DNA of 64,000 bases from Spirosoma sp. SC4-14 (GTDB lineage Bacteria; Bacteroidota; Bacteroidia; Cytophagales; Spirosomataceae): positions 3,775,001-3,839,000 of the forward strand of contig NZ_CP147518.1 of assembly GCF_037201965.1 (NCBI RefSeq). The letters are read 5' to 3'. The notes under the pieces are model-generated. The model worked only from the letters and a program-made list of their open reading frames with translations. It was not told the DNA's origin and did not search any database. Of the stretch, positions 41,382 through 50,338 are shown in pieces. Position 1 is the stretch's first letter. Each line of letters opens with the position of its first letter. A program made the position numbers and the translations under genes.

Positions 41382-42707
41382 ATGAAGACCCAAAATTCTG
41401 TTCCAACAACCAAAGTAGCCCGGGCCAGCCAGTTTGTGAAAGCGGGCGTAAAAGTTGGCGGAAACTATATTAAGCATTATAGTAAGAAACTGCTTGATCC
41501 TGAGTTGCCACGTGAAGAATTGCATAAGGATAATGCGGCTGATATATACGATGCCCTGAGCGAATTGAAAGGATCGGCCCTGAAAATGGCCCAGATGCTG
41601 AGTATGGACAGGGGGTTATTGCCGACGGCTTATTCCGATAAGTTTACGATGGCACAGTATTCGGCGCCACCGTTGTCGGGGCCATTGGTTGTGAAAACGT
41701 TTCGAACCTATTTTGGTAAGTCGCCGTCTGAATTATTCGACAAATTCGACATCAATTCCGTCAATGCTGCCAGTATCGGCCAGGTGCATCAGGCCTGGAA
41801 AGATGGAAAAAAACTGGCCGTCAAAGTGCAGTATCCGGGGGTGGCCGATTCGGTCAGTTCCGATCTGAAAATTGCCAAACCGCTGGCCGTACGTCTGCTG
41901 AATCTAGACGAACGTCAGATCGATTATTTCATGCAGGAAGTTGAAAGTAAGTTACTCGAAGAAACCGACTATGAGCTGGAACTTCGACGTAGTATCGAAA
42001 TTTCGCAGGCCTGCTCGCATATCGAGGGGCTGGTGTTTCCGCATTACTATCCCGAACTGTCGAGTCGACGGATTCTGACCATGGACTGGCTCGACGGATT
42101 GCACCTGCGGGAATTTCTGGCCACCAACCCATCGCAGGCGGTTCGGGACCGTATTGGGCAATTGCTCTGGGATTTTTATGACCATCAAATCCATACACTT
42201 CGGCAAGTTCACGCCGATCCGCATCCCGGCAACTTTCTGATGCGGGCCGATGGAACATTGGGTGTAATAGATTTCGGCTGTATTAAGGTTATCCCGGATT
42301 ATTTTTACGATAACTATTTCCGGCTCATTAACCCCGATACGATGCTGGATGAGGCTCTTACGCAGCAGATTTTTATGAATCTGGGCTTTCTGGTGCCGCA
42401 GGATACACCATCGGAACGGAAATTTTATTCTGACCTGTTCGTGGAAATGATCGACATGCTGGGGCAACCCTTCGCCAGCGACACGTTCGATTTTGGCGAT
42501 GACACGTATTTCAATAAAGTGTATGCCTTTGCCGAAGAGTTATCGAAGATGGAAGAACTTCGATCGTCGAAAGTGGTTCGGGCCAATCGTGACGGTTTAT
42601 ACATCAACCGAACCTATTATGGTTTATACGCCATGCTCAATGAACTGCGGTCGCGGGTTGTAATCACCAAACCCGAATGGCTACAGCCAAAGGGCGTAGT
42701 GGTTTAG
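41382..42707 (+). CDS. ABC1/UbiB-family atypical kinase
   Basis: An ABC1 family protein of 441 residues (from the ATG at 41382). The KxGQ-like N-terminal motif is LKGSALKMAQMLSMD, followed by the AxAS-like ASIGQVHQA loop, LAVKVQYPG with the ATP-binding Lys, ETDYELELRRS, HADPHPGNFLM, and VIDFGCIKV. These are the signatures of the UbiB/COQ8 group, implicated in quinone biosynthesis or lipid homeostasis. The ATP-binding residues appear intact. The frame can be extended upstream to 41313, but the ATG at 41382 is the first that follows the hairpin. It is followed by a 19-bp terminator hairpin. Confidence 0.9.
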   Translation: MKTQNSVPTTKVARASQFVKAGVKVGGNYIKHYSKKLLDPELPREELHKDNAADIYDALSELKGSALKMAQMLSMDRGLLPTAYSDKFTMAQYSAPPLSGPLVVKTFRTYFGKSPSELFDKFDINSVNAASIGQVHQAWKDGKKLAVKVQYPGVADSVSSDLKIAKPLAVRLLNLDERQIDYFMQEVESKLLEETDYELELRRSIEISQACSHIEGLVFPHYYPELSSRRILTMDWLDGLHLREFLATNPSQAVRDRIGQLLWDFYDHQIHTLRQVHADPHPGNFLMRADGTLGVIDFGCIKVIPDYFYDNYFRLINPDTMLDEALTQQIFMNLGFLVPQDTPSERKFYSDLFVEMIDMLGQPFASDTFDFGDDTYFNKVYAFAEELSKMEELRSSKVVRANRDGLYINRTYYGLYAMLNELRSRVVITKPEWLQPKGVVV

Positions 42708-42768
42708 TGGTGATGCCATTGTGCCGGTTTTTTCATACAAAAAGTACTCTTCCCGTTTTTAATAAACT

Positions 42769-42822
42769 CAGCACTGGTCGGGGCGAAGATTATCTAAAAA
42801 TAATTCGCCCCGACCAGTGCTG
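42769..42822 (+). terminator. 19-bp perfect terminator hairpin after the ABC1 gene
   Basis: CAGCACTGGTCGGGGCGAA at 42769-42787 pairs perfectly with 42804-42822 around a 16-nt AT-rich loop, followed by TTTTA on the plus strand. It lies 61 bp past the ABC1 stop. Confidence 0.85.
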
Positions 42823-42948
42823 TTTTATTACGCATCCAGATTCGCCAGTTCTTTACTACTTTTGCCTAGTAGATTTATCCTGAAAAATAGCTCCCTGCAA
42901 TGGTTTAGGGTAATCGACGCGACGTTCCTCTTCAATCATACGTTTCAT

Positions 42949-44505
42949 ATGCATTCTACAGCTACGGTTAGTTTGCTGTCCTATCGTTTGTGCCTGTCTG
43001 GGTTGCTTCTCTTTTTTCTTCATGCGGCTTTTTCTCCCAAGACTCTGGCGCAGAGTGGCCCTGGCTGCGATACATACGTCAATAAAACAACTGCTGATGG
43101 ATTGGGCGATAACTCGGTCAATGGTGTATTTGCCGTTGGTAATACGGTCTATGCGGCAACTGCTGGTGAACTTAGTGGTGGATTAAGTATTTCGACCGAT
43201 GGGGGGAATACCTTTACCAATAAAACCACGGATGATGGACTGGGAAATAATGCGGTGTATGGTGTATTTGTTGTGGGCAATACCGTGTATGCTGCTACAC
43301 TGGGAGGAGTGAGCATCTCGACCGACGGAGGCAATACGTTCACAAATCGGGATGCGTCGAATGGTTTAACCGATGAGTTTGTATTTAGCGTTGGCGTATC
43401 AGGTAGCTCAGTCTATGCCGCAACACAAAGCGGGCTGTTTATTTCGACCGATGGCGGGAATACGTTTACGGCCCGCACCGAAACAGAAGGACTGGGTAGC
43501 CATTTTGTATGGGGAGTTTATGTGGTTGGGTCAACGGTTTATGCCGCCACTGATGGTGGGCTGAGTATTTCGACCGATGGGGGCAACACCTTTATCAATA
43601 AAACCACGGCCGACGGATTAGGGAGTGAAACCATTTGGGGAGTCTATGTGGTGGGAAGTACTGTCTATGCAGCTACGGATGGAGGAGTGAGTATTTCGAT
43701 CGACGGAGGTAATACCTTTACGAATAAGACAACGGCCGACGGATTAGGCGATAATGAAGTGCTGAGCATTTATGCCATTGGCAATACCATTTATGCCGGA
43801 ACGTATGGAGGAGGACTGAATATTTCGACCGATGGCGGGAATACATTCACCAGTAGAACAACCAGTAATGGCCTGGGAGCTAACTATGTAGCCAGCGTAT
43901 TTGCCCTGAGTGATAAAGTGTTTGCCGGTACCGAAGGTGGATTGTCCTTTTGTACTGCCAGTGCAATGCCGGTGCATCTGCTTTCCTTTACCGTCCAGGC
44001 TGTAGATCAGAAAACGGTACGTATCGACTGGAAAACAGCCAGTGAAACTAATAATTCGTTCTTCGTTATCGAACGTAGCAAAGATCTGGTTCAGGTGCAG
44101 CCCGTAACCAATGTGCAAGCCGCAGAGGGTGCTTTCAAAGGGCATACGTATTCATATACCGACAACGCTCCTTACCAAGGAACGAGCTACTATCGACTGC
44201 GTCAGGTAGATCTGGATGGCACTGAAACTACTTATCCGTGGGCATCGGTAGTGGTCGATAATCAGGCTTATGGCGTTTACCCTAACCCTGTTTCGGATGC
44301 CCCTTTCCGGCTGCATCTCGATGATCCGCAAACGGCACAACTGAGTCTGTTTACTGTTCAGGGAAGACAGATTCCTGTTCTTCGATTAGCTATCGATAAT
44401 GGCGATTTAACGCTGAAAACTGCTCAGAAACTTCCTGCTGGCATTTATCTGCTTCGGGTAGAAGAGCGGGCTCAGGTTCGTGAGCACCGACTGGTTGTTG
44501 AGTAG
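42949..44505 (+). CDS. Repeat-rich secreted protein with T9SS sorting domain
   Basis: From the ATG at 42949 a signal peptide (SGLLLFFLHAAFSPKTLAQ) is followed by about eight tandem modules of roughly 42 residues, each with a GVYVVGxTVYAAT and GLSISTDGGNTFTN motif. This is a sortilin/BNR-like beta-propeller repeat. The spacing and words are highly conserved (ISTDGGNTFTNKTTADGLG, e.g. at about 43190-43240, 43310-43340 and 43690-43740). The C-terminal 140 residues contain a T9SS-associated domain (FVIERSKDL, then VYPNPVSDAPFRLHL and LPAGIYLLRV), so export is by type IX secretion. Partner unknown; a single gene bounded by terminators. Confidence 0.82.
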   Translation: MHSTATVSLLSYRLCLSGLLLFFLHAAFSPKTLAQSGPGCDTYVNKTTADGLGDNSVNGVFAVGNTVYAATAGELSGGLSISTDGGNTFTNKTTDDGLGNNAVYGVFVVGNTVYAATLGGVSISTDGGNTFTNRDASNGLTDEFVFSVGVSGSSVYAATQSGLFISTDGGNTFTARTETEGLGSHFVWGVYVVGSTVYAATDGGLSISTDGGNTFINKTTADGLGSETIWGVYVVGSTVYAATDGGVSISIDGGNTFTNKTTADGLGDNEVLSIYAIGNTIYAGTYGGGLNISTDGGNTFTSRTTSNGLGANYVASVFALSDKVFAGTEGGLSFCTASAMPVHLLSFTVQAVDQKTVRIDWKTASETNNSFFVIERSKDLVQVQPVTNVQAAEGAFKGHTYSYTDNAPYQGTSYYRLRQVDLDGTETTYPWASVVVDNQAYGVYPNPVSDAPFRLHLDDPQTAQLSLFTVQGRQIPVLRLAIDNGDLTLKTAQKLPAGIYLLRVEERAQVREHRLVVE

Positions 44506-44575
44506 AAGGCAATAATAGACGGAGATTGCGTTACTACTCATAGCGCCGAACCCCGAATTTTACGTATTTTGTGGC

Positions 44576-45160
44576 ATGGATAGTAAAGAGCTGATTGATC
44601 AGCCGGTTGTAGTTACCCGCCCGCGCTTCGACGATATTTTTATGGAGCTGGCCGTCAATCTGGCCAAACGGTCGCATTGTATAAAGGCCCAGGTGGGTGC
44701 TGTACTCGCACGTGATACCCGAATTATTTCAATTGGCTATAATGGGCCACCAGCCGGTACGCATAACTGCGACGAAGAGTTTCCGGGAGTAGGTTGCCCG
44801 CGCGATTCGAAAGGATCGTGTTCGCTGGCACTTCATGCCGAACAAAATGCCATTTTGTATGCAGCCAAAAATGGAGCCGAAATAGAAGGGGCAACGATTT
44901 ATGTCACACTGTCGCCCTGTATTGCCTGTGCCCGGATTATTTACAGCATGAAAATTGCCAGAGTCGTCTATTTGCACTCGTATGCCGAATATAAAGGCAT
45001 ACCGTCCGACGAAGGCGTGGATTTTCTGCGCCGGTTTGGTGTAACCGTCGAGCGCTATGCAGCAGAGCCAGACATTTCTTTTCGGGCTACACCACCAGTT
45101 GCTGCTACACCTGTCGCTCAAAGGACCAGCATAACAAACGATGACATGCCAGGGAAATGA
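44576..45160 (+). CDS. Deoxycytidylate (dCMP) deaminase-family protein
   Basis: A zinc-dependent deaminase of 194 residues. Zinc-site motifs are LHAEQNAIL (HAE) and SPCIACARIIY (PCxxC). The first motif is preceded by ISIGYNGPPAGTHNCDEE, typical of ComEB/dCMP deaminases, which convert dCMP to dUMP for thymidylate synthesis. An N-terminal segment and a C-terminal Pro/Ala-rich tail are extra to the core. It overlaps the next gene (ATGA, 4 bp). The gene name comEB/dcd is not assigned because family members have several roles. Confidence 0.9.
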   Translation: MDSKELIDQPVVVTRPRFDDIFMELAVNLAKRSHCIKAQVGAVLARDTRIISIGYNGPPAGTHNCDEEFPGVGCPRDSKGSCSLALHAEQNAILYAAKNGAEIEGATIYVTLSPCIACARIIYSMKIARVVYLHSYAEYKGIPSDEGVDFLRRFGVTVERYAAEPDISFRATPPVAATPVAQRTSITNDDMPGK

Positions 45161-45759
45161 ATATTCTGGCACATGGGTATTTGTCGGACCGAAACGATGG
45201 CTTTCTGACCGGTAACTTTATTGGCGATTTTATTAAAGGAGACCCTGCCAGCCCCCGGCATAAACTTCGGACGGAGGAGGTTGCGGGGGTCAGACTGCAC
45301 CGGGCGATCGACTCATTTACCGATGCTCATCCTGCTGTTGCTGCCGTTCGGGAATTGCTGCATCCGCGTTGTCATAAGTACGCCGGGGTGGCTGTGGATG
45401 TCTTTTTCGATCATTTCCTGGCGCGCCAGTTTGAGCCGCTAACCGGCGAAACCCTGGATGATTTTACGGCATTTTTTTATGCTGCCTTACGCCAACTGTC
45501 ATTGCGTTTTCCAGCATCGGCCGTTCGAATGCTCGACGGTATGATTCGCTATGACTGGATCAGCAATTATCAGACATTCGACGGCATTGATCGTTCCCTG
45601 AACGGCATTGCCCGACGCACGGCGTTTCCGTCGGGCCTGGATACGGCTATTATTGATTTAGAGCGCTATTACGGACAAATTAACAGCCAGTTCTTGCAGT
45701 TTTGGCCGGAGCTGGTCGAGCACGCCAGCCAGGTACGGAAAGCTCTGTTATTCGGTTAG
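45157..45759 (+). CDS. acpH: ACP phosphodiesterase-like (DUF479) protein
   Basis: A DUF479/AcpH protein of 200 residues: MNILAHGYLSDRNDGFLTGN, IGDFIKGD, GVRLHRAIDSFTDAHPAV, and GVAVDVFFDHFLARQFEPL. AcpH hydrolyses 4'-phosphopantetheine from acyl carrier protein; the conserved His/Asp metal-binding residues are in HRAIDSFTDAH and VDVFFDHF. The start codon overlaps the dCMP deaminase stop, so co-translation is likely. The last 12 bp overlap the convergent APC permease gene, a rare arrangement that may be real or a consequence of the permease stop choice. Confidence 0.88.
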   Translation: MNILAHGYLSDRNDGFLTGNFIGDFIKGDPASPRHKLRTEEVAGVRLHRAIDSFTDAHPAVAAVRELLHPRCHKYAGVAVDVFFDHFLARQFEPLTGETLDDFTAFFYAALRQLSLRFPASAVRMLDGMIRYDWISNYQTFDGIDRSLNGIARRTAFPSGLDTAIIDLERYYGQINSQFLQFWPELVEHASQVRKALLFG

Positions 45760-47112
45760 TTCTGGAAAGAGGATTCGTTTTCGCCAGAATCCGTAAAAAG
45801 GTAGCCCTGTAGCAATCAGTCCCAGGCCAATCAGGGCTTCGCGAGGCTGGTTGACGAGGGTCATGATGACCAGTAAGGTGCAGCAGCCGCAAAAGAACAA
45901 TGGAACCAGTGGGTAGCCGATAACCCGATAGGGGCGCTCCCGGTCAGGTTGGCGTTGTCGGAGAAGGATTACCCCCAGCGCAGTAGCACCGTAGAAAATA
46001 AAGGAAGCAAAAACCAGCATGTCTGTCAACTGATCGAAACTGCCCGACCAAACCAGAATGATTGACCAGCCCGCCTGAAACAAAATAGCAACCGAAGGCG
46101 TCTGGTAACGGGGATGAATGCGGACAGCGGCTCTAAAAAACAGTCCATCGCGGGCCATTGCAAAGAAAACACGGGCAGGCATCAGAATCGATGCATTCGT
46201 CGAGTTGGAGGTTGTTACCAGAATCAGTATCGAAATAAAAGTGGCTCCGGCCCATCCAGCGGCCTGTCGAACAACTTCAACGGCGGCAATTTTGCCGGGT
46301 GTGGCGGCCAACTGCGCCAGCGAATCAATGGGTAACACATAGACATAAACGGCATTCAGCAGCACATACAGGGCAATCACGATACTGGTTCCAACAGTAA
46401 GCGCTATAGGTAAATTTCGCTGAGGATGCTTGATCTCTTCGCCAATATAGCCAATCTGATTCCAGCCTTCATAACCCCAGAAAGCGCCAAGCGAGGCCAC
46501 AACGAGCGAGCCCAGCAAACTGCCATGCGTGGCGCTGTGTTGAGTGGCTACTGATCGGGTAAGGTGAGAAAGACTTCCCGATTCGGCCGTAAATCCCAGA
46601 AAGGCAATGATGCCGACAGCCAGAAATGTCAGGTAAATCAGGGCTCTGCTCAAGCCTTCAGCAAATCGTATGCCCCGGTAGTTGAGCAGACTTAGCAGGG
46701 CAATCAGCAGCGTTGCTACTCCTTTTACGGCAACATCTGCCGAATCGTCGGGCCAGCCAGTCAGCGATAACAACGATTGCCCAAAAATATGCGCCAGCGC
46801 AGCTATGGTTGCCGTTCGCATCACAGTGAAAGCACCCCAACCGTACAGAAATGCAAATAAGCGGCCGTAAACCTGTTTGAAATAGACATACTCGCCACCC
46901 GATTGCGGAAACATACCGGCCATCTCGGCATACGTCAATGCGCCAGCCAGGCTAACGATGCCCGCAGCAACCCAGCAGCCAAGCACTAGCATCGGCGAAC
47001 CTAATTCAGCAGCCATCGGGGCTACTTTTTTAAACACGCCTGAGCCAACTATGCCACTAACAACCAGTAAAATGGCTGGACGAAGCGCAATGCTACGAGC
47101 AAGTTTTATCAT
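45748..47112 (-). CDS. APC-family amino-acid permease
   Basis: A twelve-segment APC transporter (454 residues): the opening IALRPAILLVVSGIVGSGVF carries the APC signature IGSGVF-like GIVGSGVF, followed by ALTYAEMAGMFPQSGGEYVYF, GYEGWNQIGYIGEEIKHPQR, and VTTSNSTNASILMPARVFFA. The sequence is closer to the LAT/serine-threonine exchange or general amino-acid group. It lies 57 bp downstream of the DUF3445 gene on the same strand, so the whole DgcN-DgcA-DUF3445-permease set may be one operon. Substrate unproven; a D- or acidic amino acid is a good candidate from the context. Confidence 0.85.
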   Translation of the reverse strand: MIKLARSIALRPAILLVVSGIVGSGVFKKVAPMAAELGSPMLVLGCWVAAGIVSLAGALTYAEMAGMFPQSGGEYVYFKQVYGRLFAFLYGWGAFTVMRTATIAALAHIFGQSLLSLTGWPDDSADVAVKGVATLLIALLSLLNYRGIRFAEGLSRALIYLTFLAVGIIAFLGFTAESGSLSHLTRSVATQHSATHGSLLGSLVVASLGAFWGYEGWNQIGYIGEEIKHPQRNLPIALTVGTSIVIALYVLLNAVYVYVLPIDSLAQLAATPGKIAAVEVVRQAAGWAGATFISILILVTTSNSTNASILMPARVFFAMARDGLFFRAAVRIHPRYQTPSVAILFQAGWSIILVWSGSFDQLTDMLVFASFIFYGATALGVILLRQRQPDRERPYRVIGYPLVPLFFCGCCTLLVIMTLVNQPREALIGLGLIATGLPFYGFWRKRILFPELTE

Positions 47113-47168
47113 ATGGTTAAGAAAATTTTGTTCTTGCTGTTGTTAGTGTAAATGACTGTGTTATACTA

Positions 47169-48095
47169 TTATATCGTTGTTGAATTCAAGTAATTGATTA
47201 ATACTGGCAGGTAGTGGGCAATACCTTTGTAGGCAATCATTGCAGGTGGAGTCGTGCGGAGTACGTTTAGAAGTTGCCGGGCTGCTTCGGGTCGTTCGGC
47301 CAGCTCACGATCAAGCCGGTTCTGGTAAGTATGGATACCAAATAAAATTGCCCCCGAATTTGGTAGCCGGGTTAATGTTTGCCGTTCAATGCGCAGGTAA
47401 AGCTGTTTGCTGATCGTCTCAACTGTCATCGTGGGTAGTTGGTCGGCCAAAAGCTGGTTAAGGGATTCAGTATGCCGACAAGTCATGTCGAGTTGATCGG
47501 TATGTTTGATGCTCCAGTTTAATCGCCAGACCGGACGTTCGGCGGGTAGCCGTTGCATGAGTTTTTGAGAGGCCACCATCATTGGTTCTACAATTGGAAC
47601 AATGGGCGCATGAATTTGCCAGAAGGGAAGTCCTATTTTTTCATCGAGGCACCAGCCGTTGCCAAAGCATAGCTGACCTGCTATCAGGGTTATGTCGTTG
47701 CCCGATAGTACTACCAAATCTTCCTGAACCTGCCGACCAACCCAGTCGAGGGGAGCCAGAGGCAGCGAATCTATAATCCCAGGCCTGAACGAGGTCTCTT
47801 CATTCAATAGTCTGTTTTGCCAGAGCCAGTTGGTACCGGTCTGCTTCAGTGAAAACCACTCGGGATAGCTTCGGATTAACTTGTTCAGAATCAGCGTAAC
47901 AGCATCCCATTGGGCCGTTTCTGAATGAGGAAGGGCCTGAAAATAGTACCTCGGGTACTCATCCAAAAGCGCACGCTTGCGAGCAACGTCCGATTGGTAA
48001 TCAGCATCTACTTCAATGAGCCGATCGGCATCGGTCATCGATATTGTGCCCATTTTATCATTAAACCGCTGGCCGAAAGGGAAATAAGGCAACAT
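47169..48095 (-). CDS. DUF3445 (heme-dependent oxidative N-demethylase-like) protein
   Basis: The 309-residue protein (from the ATG at 48095) fits the DUF3445 family: MLPYFPFGQRFNDKMG, VDADYQSDVARKRALLDEYP, then ELVVLSGNDITLIAGQLCFG-like, PFWQIHAPIVPIVEPM, and the terminal GIHTYQNRL. Related proteins are alpha subunits of heme-dependent oxidative N-demethylases that act on methylated amines/amino acids. The longer frame (to 48377) overlaps the epimerase gene, so it was rejected as start. The gene lies 20 bp downstream of the DgcA-like gene, the same strand, within a presumed operon. Confidence 0.7.
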   Translation of the reverse strand: MLPYFPFGQRFNDKMGTISMTDADRLIEVDADYQSDVARKRALLDEYPRYYFQALPHSETAQWDAVTLILNKLIRSYPEWFSLKQTGTNWLWQNRLLNEETSFRPGIIDSLPLAPLDWVGRQVQEDLVVLSGNDITLIAGQLCFGNGWCLDEKIGLPFWQIHAPIVPIVEPMMVASQKLMQRLPAERPVWRLNWSIKHTDQLDMTCRHTESLNQLLADQLPTMTVETISKQLYLRIERQTLTRLPNSGAILFGIHTYQNRLDRELAERPEAARQLLNVLRTTPPAMIAYKGIAHYLPVLINYLNSTTI

Positions 48096-48114
48096 GAAGA
48101 TAATGGTATACAGT

Positions 48115-49185
48115 TTACCGATAGTTACTAAGCCCCAGTCCGCTGCCGCCAGAAGGCAGAAGATGCCCATCTTTAAGCGTAAATCCACCCGATACGATGT
48201 CTTCGGCCAGGTCGAAGCTGCCATCGAGGTCAATATACCGGGTATTGGCACAACTAAAAGCAGCGTGCAGGGCAGCCGTAATGCTGATCCGGCTTTCGTC
48301 GTTGCAACCCCAGAAAAGCGAGATGCCTGCCGAACGGGCAATTGTTGCGATGTCGAGCGCGGCCCGAATTCCGCCACACTTCATTAGCTTAATGTTGTAG
48401 ATGCCAAATGGGTGGGGTCGATGAGCCAGTGTTATAGCCGCTGCCGGACCTTTTAACGACTCATCAGCTGCCAGCCGCTGCCGGATTTCGGTTGGCAAAC
48501 ACAACAGATCCTGTTCCAAACCAACAGGTAGGGGTTGTTCAATCAATTCAACATTGGCACATTGTGTAGCATTTACGAACTGGGTCAGATCCGTCAGGGT
48601 GTATCCCTGGTTGGCATCAACGCGAATTGTGACCATGTTGCCATATCGCTCCCGAAGTTTTAGCGTTCGCTCAATGTCTTCAGCAACGTTCAACCCGGTT
48701 TTGACTTTAAGCACCCGAAACCCCTGACGAAAATAACCCTCTGCTTCACTAAGCGTGTCGTCTACATTCATGATGCCAATGGTGACGGAGGTAGGCAACG
48801 ACTGGATTTTTTGCCCATAAAAGGCCAGTACGGGTATACCCAGATACTGACAGAAGGCATCGTGTAGGGCAATATCGACAGCCGCCAGGGTACCCGGAGC
48901 GGCTGAAAATTGCTGGTTAACACCGTTAAGTAGCCCATAAAAGGCTCTGATGTCGGAGTTCGTCAGGCTATTTACCCATTCGCTTTGCAGGTTTTGCAAC
49001 GTTTGTTCCGGCGATTCGCCCACCACATCCGGGTCAGGATTGGCGGCTCCCAATCCGACCATTCCATTGTCCAGTTCAATTTCCAGAATGACATTTTCCA
49101 CGGATGAAATGGTCTGGTAGGCTATGGTATAGGGTTTCGTCAGCGCCAGATTCTGGCGGTAGCTTCGAATGGCTTTAATGCGCAT
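48115..49185 (-). CDS. dgcA: Enolase-superfamily dipeptide epimerase/racemase (DgcA-like)
   Basis: A muconate-lactonising-enzyme-family protein of 356 residues. Catalytic residues are visible: the KVKTG motif (KxK), VDANQGY (Asp), IEQPL (Glu), ADES (Asp), and IKLMKCGG (Lys). IDLDGSFDL carries the DxD-type motif of dipeptide epimerases, which bind substrate ammonium. This group includes L-Ala-D/L-Glu epimerases and DgcA, an N-acetyl-D-glutamate racemase. The direct neighbour upstream is a DUF1611 protein; DUF1611 and this enzyme are the DgcN/DgcA pair known from D-glutamate catabolism. Overlaps the upstream gene by 11 bp. Confidence 0.85.
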   Translation of the reverse strand: MRIKAIRSYRQNLALTKPYTIAYQTISSVENVILEIELDNGMVGLGAANPDPDVVGESPEQTLQNLQSEWVNSLTNSDIRAFYGLLNGVNQQFSAAPGTLAAVDIALHDAFCQYLGIPVLAFYGQKIQSLPTSVTIGIMNVDDTLSEAEGYFRQGFRVLKVKTGLNVAEDIERTLKLRERYGNMVTIRVDANQGYTLTDLTQFVNATQCANVELIEQPLPVGLEQDLLCLPTEIRQRLAADESLKGPAAAITLAHRPHPFGIYNIKLMKCGGIRAALDIATIARSAGISLFWGCNDESRISITAALHAAFSCANTRYIDLDGSFDLAEDIVSGGFTLKDGHLLPSGGSGLGLSNYR

Positions 49186-50242
49186 GGGAGCTGACAGTTA
49201 GCGTTTGCAGAATGGGTAAAATAGGGGCTACCCCTTCTGTCAGTGGTAAGAGTACCGGAATGCCAAGGCGCTCGGCATAGGCCTGCTGGAAAGCAAGGGC
49301 TTCGTCGTGGCTACAATCTTCGGTGTTAATCGCCAGTGCAATAACAGTCGATCCGTAGGCTTTTATCAGGGCAATTTCCGATTCAACGGAAGGAATTTCG
49401 CCCCAGGCCGGAATGTGGTCATAGTAGGTGCGTTTGGGCGCATGAACGAGCACCACATGGCGGGCATTGCCCGATACCAGAAACTCCGAACCACAAGGGC
49501 CGCTGGGGTTTCGTAACGAAGCCTGTCCTTCAATCAGGAGCACATCGGCACCAGTCTCGCGCCAGCAGGATACCAGCGCATGTTCAAGTTCGCCCGAAAC
49601 AAAATCGTTAAGTGTTGAGTCGAAAATAAACCCATATTTCCCGCCCTGAAGCCAGCCCGTTTGTCCCGTATAAATCATTTGTGCATTGATACCATTGCGT
49701 TTGCAGGCTTCGCGAATAAGTCGGGTTGTGGTTCGTTTGCCCAATGCACAGTCTGTTCCCAGAACGGCAATAATTGGCGCGGTGATCGAATGGATTTCGC
49801 CGGTCCAGAAGTGAAGCTCATGACGAGGTTTCGGCTGGCGCACATCAATGAGCTTTGCGCCATGTTGCCGGGCCAGTTCGACCAGATCTGGTTTCTCGTT
49901 CAGAAATTCGTGTAGACCATTAACAATAGATAGTCCATTCTGCAAACCATGCCTGATTGCCGTCAGCATGGTTGGGGGTAAAACGCCACCACTGGTAGCG
50001 ACGGCGACAAGGGCAAACGACACCGACTCCAGGTGGGCCAGAGCATCGGCAACGGATGCGAAAATGGGAATATTTCGGTGCTTGCCATCCAGTACCATTC
50101 CCGCATCCTGTCCGGCGGTTGGTGCATCAACGACCCCAACAATTGTATAGCGTTCGGTACCCCGAATCAGGCCGTGGGCAGTTTTAGCATCGGTGGTCGA
50201 TAATAGGCCATCGGTAAGCAGAAGGGCCCGATTGTTCAGCAT
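49175..50242 (-). CDS. dgcN: DUF1611 protein, candidate D-amino-acid N-acetyltransferase (DgcN-like)
   Basis: A 355-residue DUF1611 protein. The N-terminal Rossmann-like domain (about 1-140; LIRGTERYTIVGVVDAPTAG, LVAVATSGGVLPPTMLTAIR) is followed by a P-loop-like C-domain: AVLGTDCALGKRTTTRLIRE, and IEGQASLRNPSGPCGSEFLV. DgcN of this family acetylates D-glutamate with acetyl-CoA in marine bacteria, and its partner DgcA racemises the N-acetyl product. The gene opens the presumed operon leftwards and diverges from the serine hydrolase/D-aminoacylase fusion gene. The substrate specificity is inferred from gene pairing. Confidence 0.8.
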   Translation of the reverse strand: MLNNRALLLTDGLLSTTDAKTAHGLIRGTERYTIVGVVDAPTAGQDAGMVLDGKHRNIPIFASVADALAHLESVSFALVAVATSGGVLPPTMLTAIRHGLQNGLSIVNGLHEFLNEKPDLVELARQHGAKLIDVRQPKPRHELHFWTGEIHSITAPIIAVLGTDCALGKRTTTRLIREACKRNGINAQMIYTGQTGWLQGGKYGFIFDSTLNDFVSGELEHALVSCWRETGADVLLIEGQASLRNPSGPCGSEFLVSGNARHVVLVHAPKRTYYDHIPAWGEIPSVESEIALIKAYGSTVIALAINTEDCSHDEALAFQQAYAERLGIPVLLPLTEGVAPILPILQTLTVSSHAH

Positions 50243-50338
50243 AACGTGTAAGGTAAACGACTTTTTGGGCTAAGATGGCAAATTTGGCGAAATAAACCAC
50301 GCCATATGCCGTATATTGGCCTAACTTTCTTCTGTACT

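Noticed and set aside
42949-44000. Regularly spaced repeats that could be taken for CRISPR or VNTR DNA
   Set aside because: The repeats are in frame and encode a protein module (TVYAAT ... SISTDGGNTFTN); spacers are also repeats, and no CRISPR palindrome or cas gene is present.
48096-48377. Longer N-terminal extension of the DUF3445 protein
   Set aside because: It overlaps the upstream DgcA-like coding sequence almost entirely and its composition is unlike the family; the ATG at 48095 matches the conserved start.
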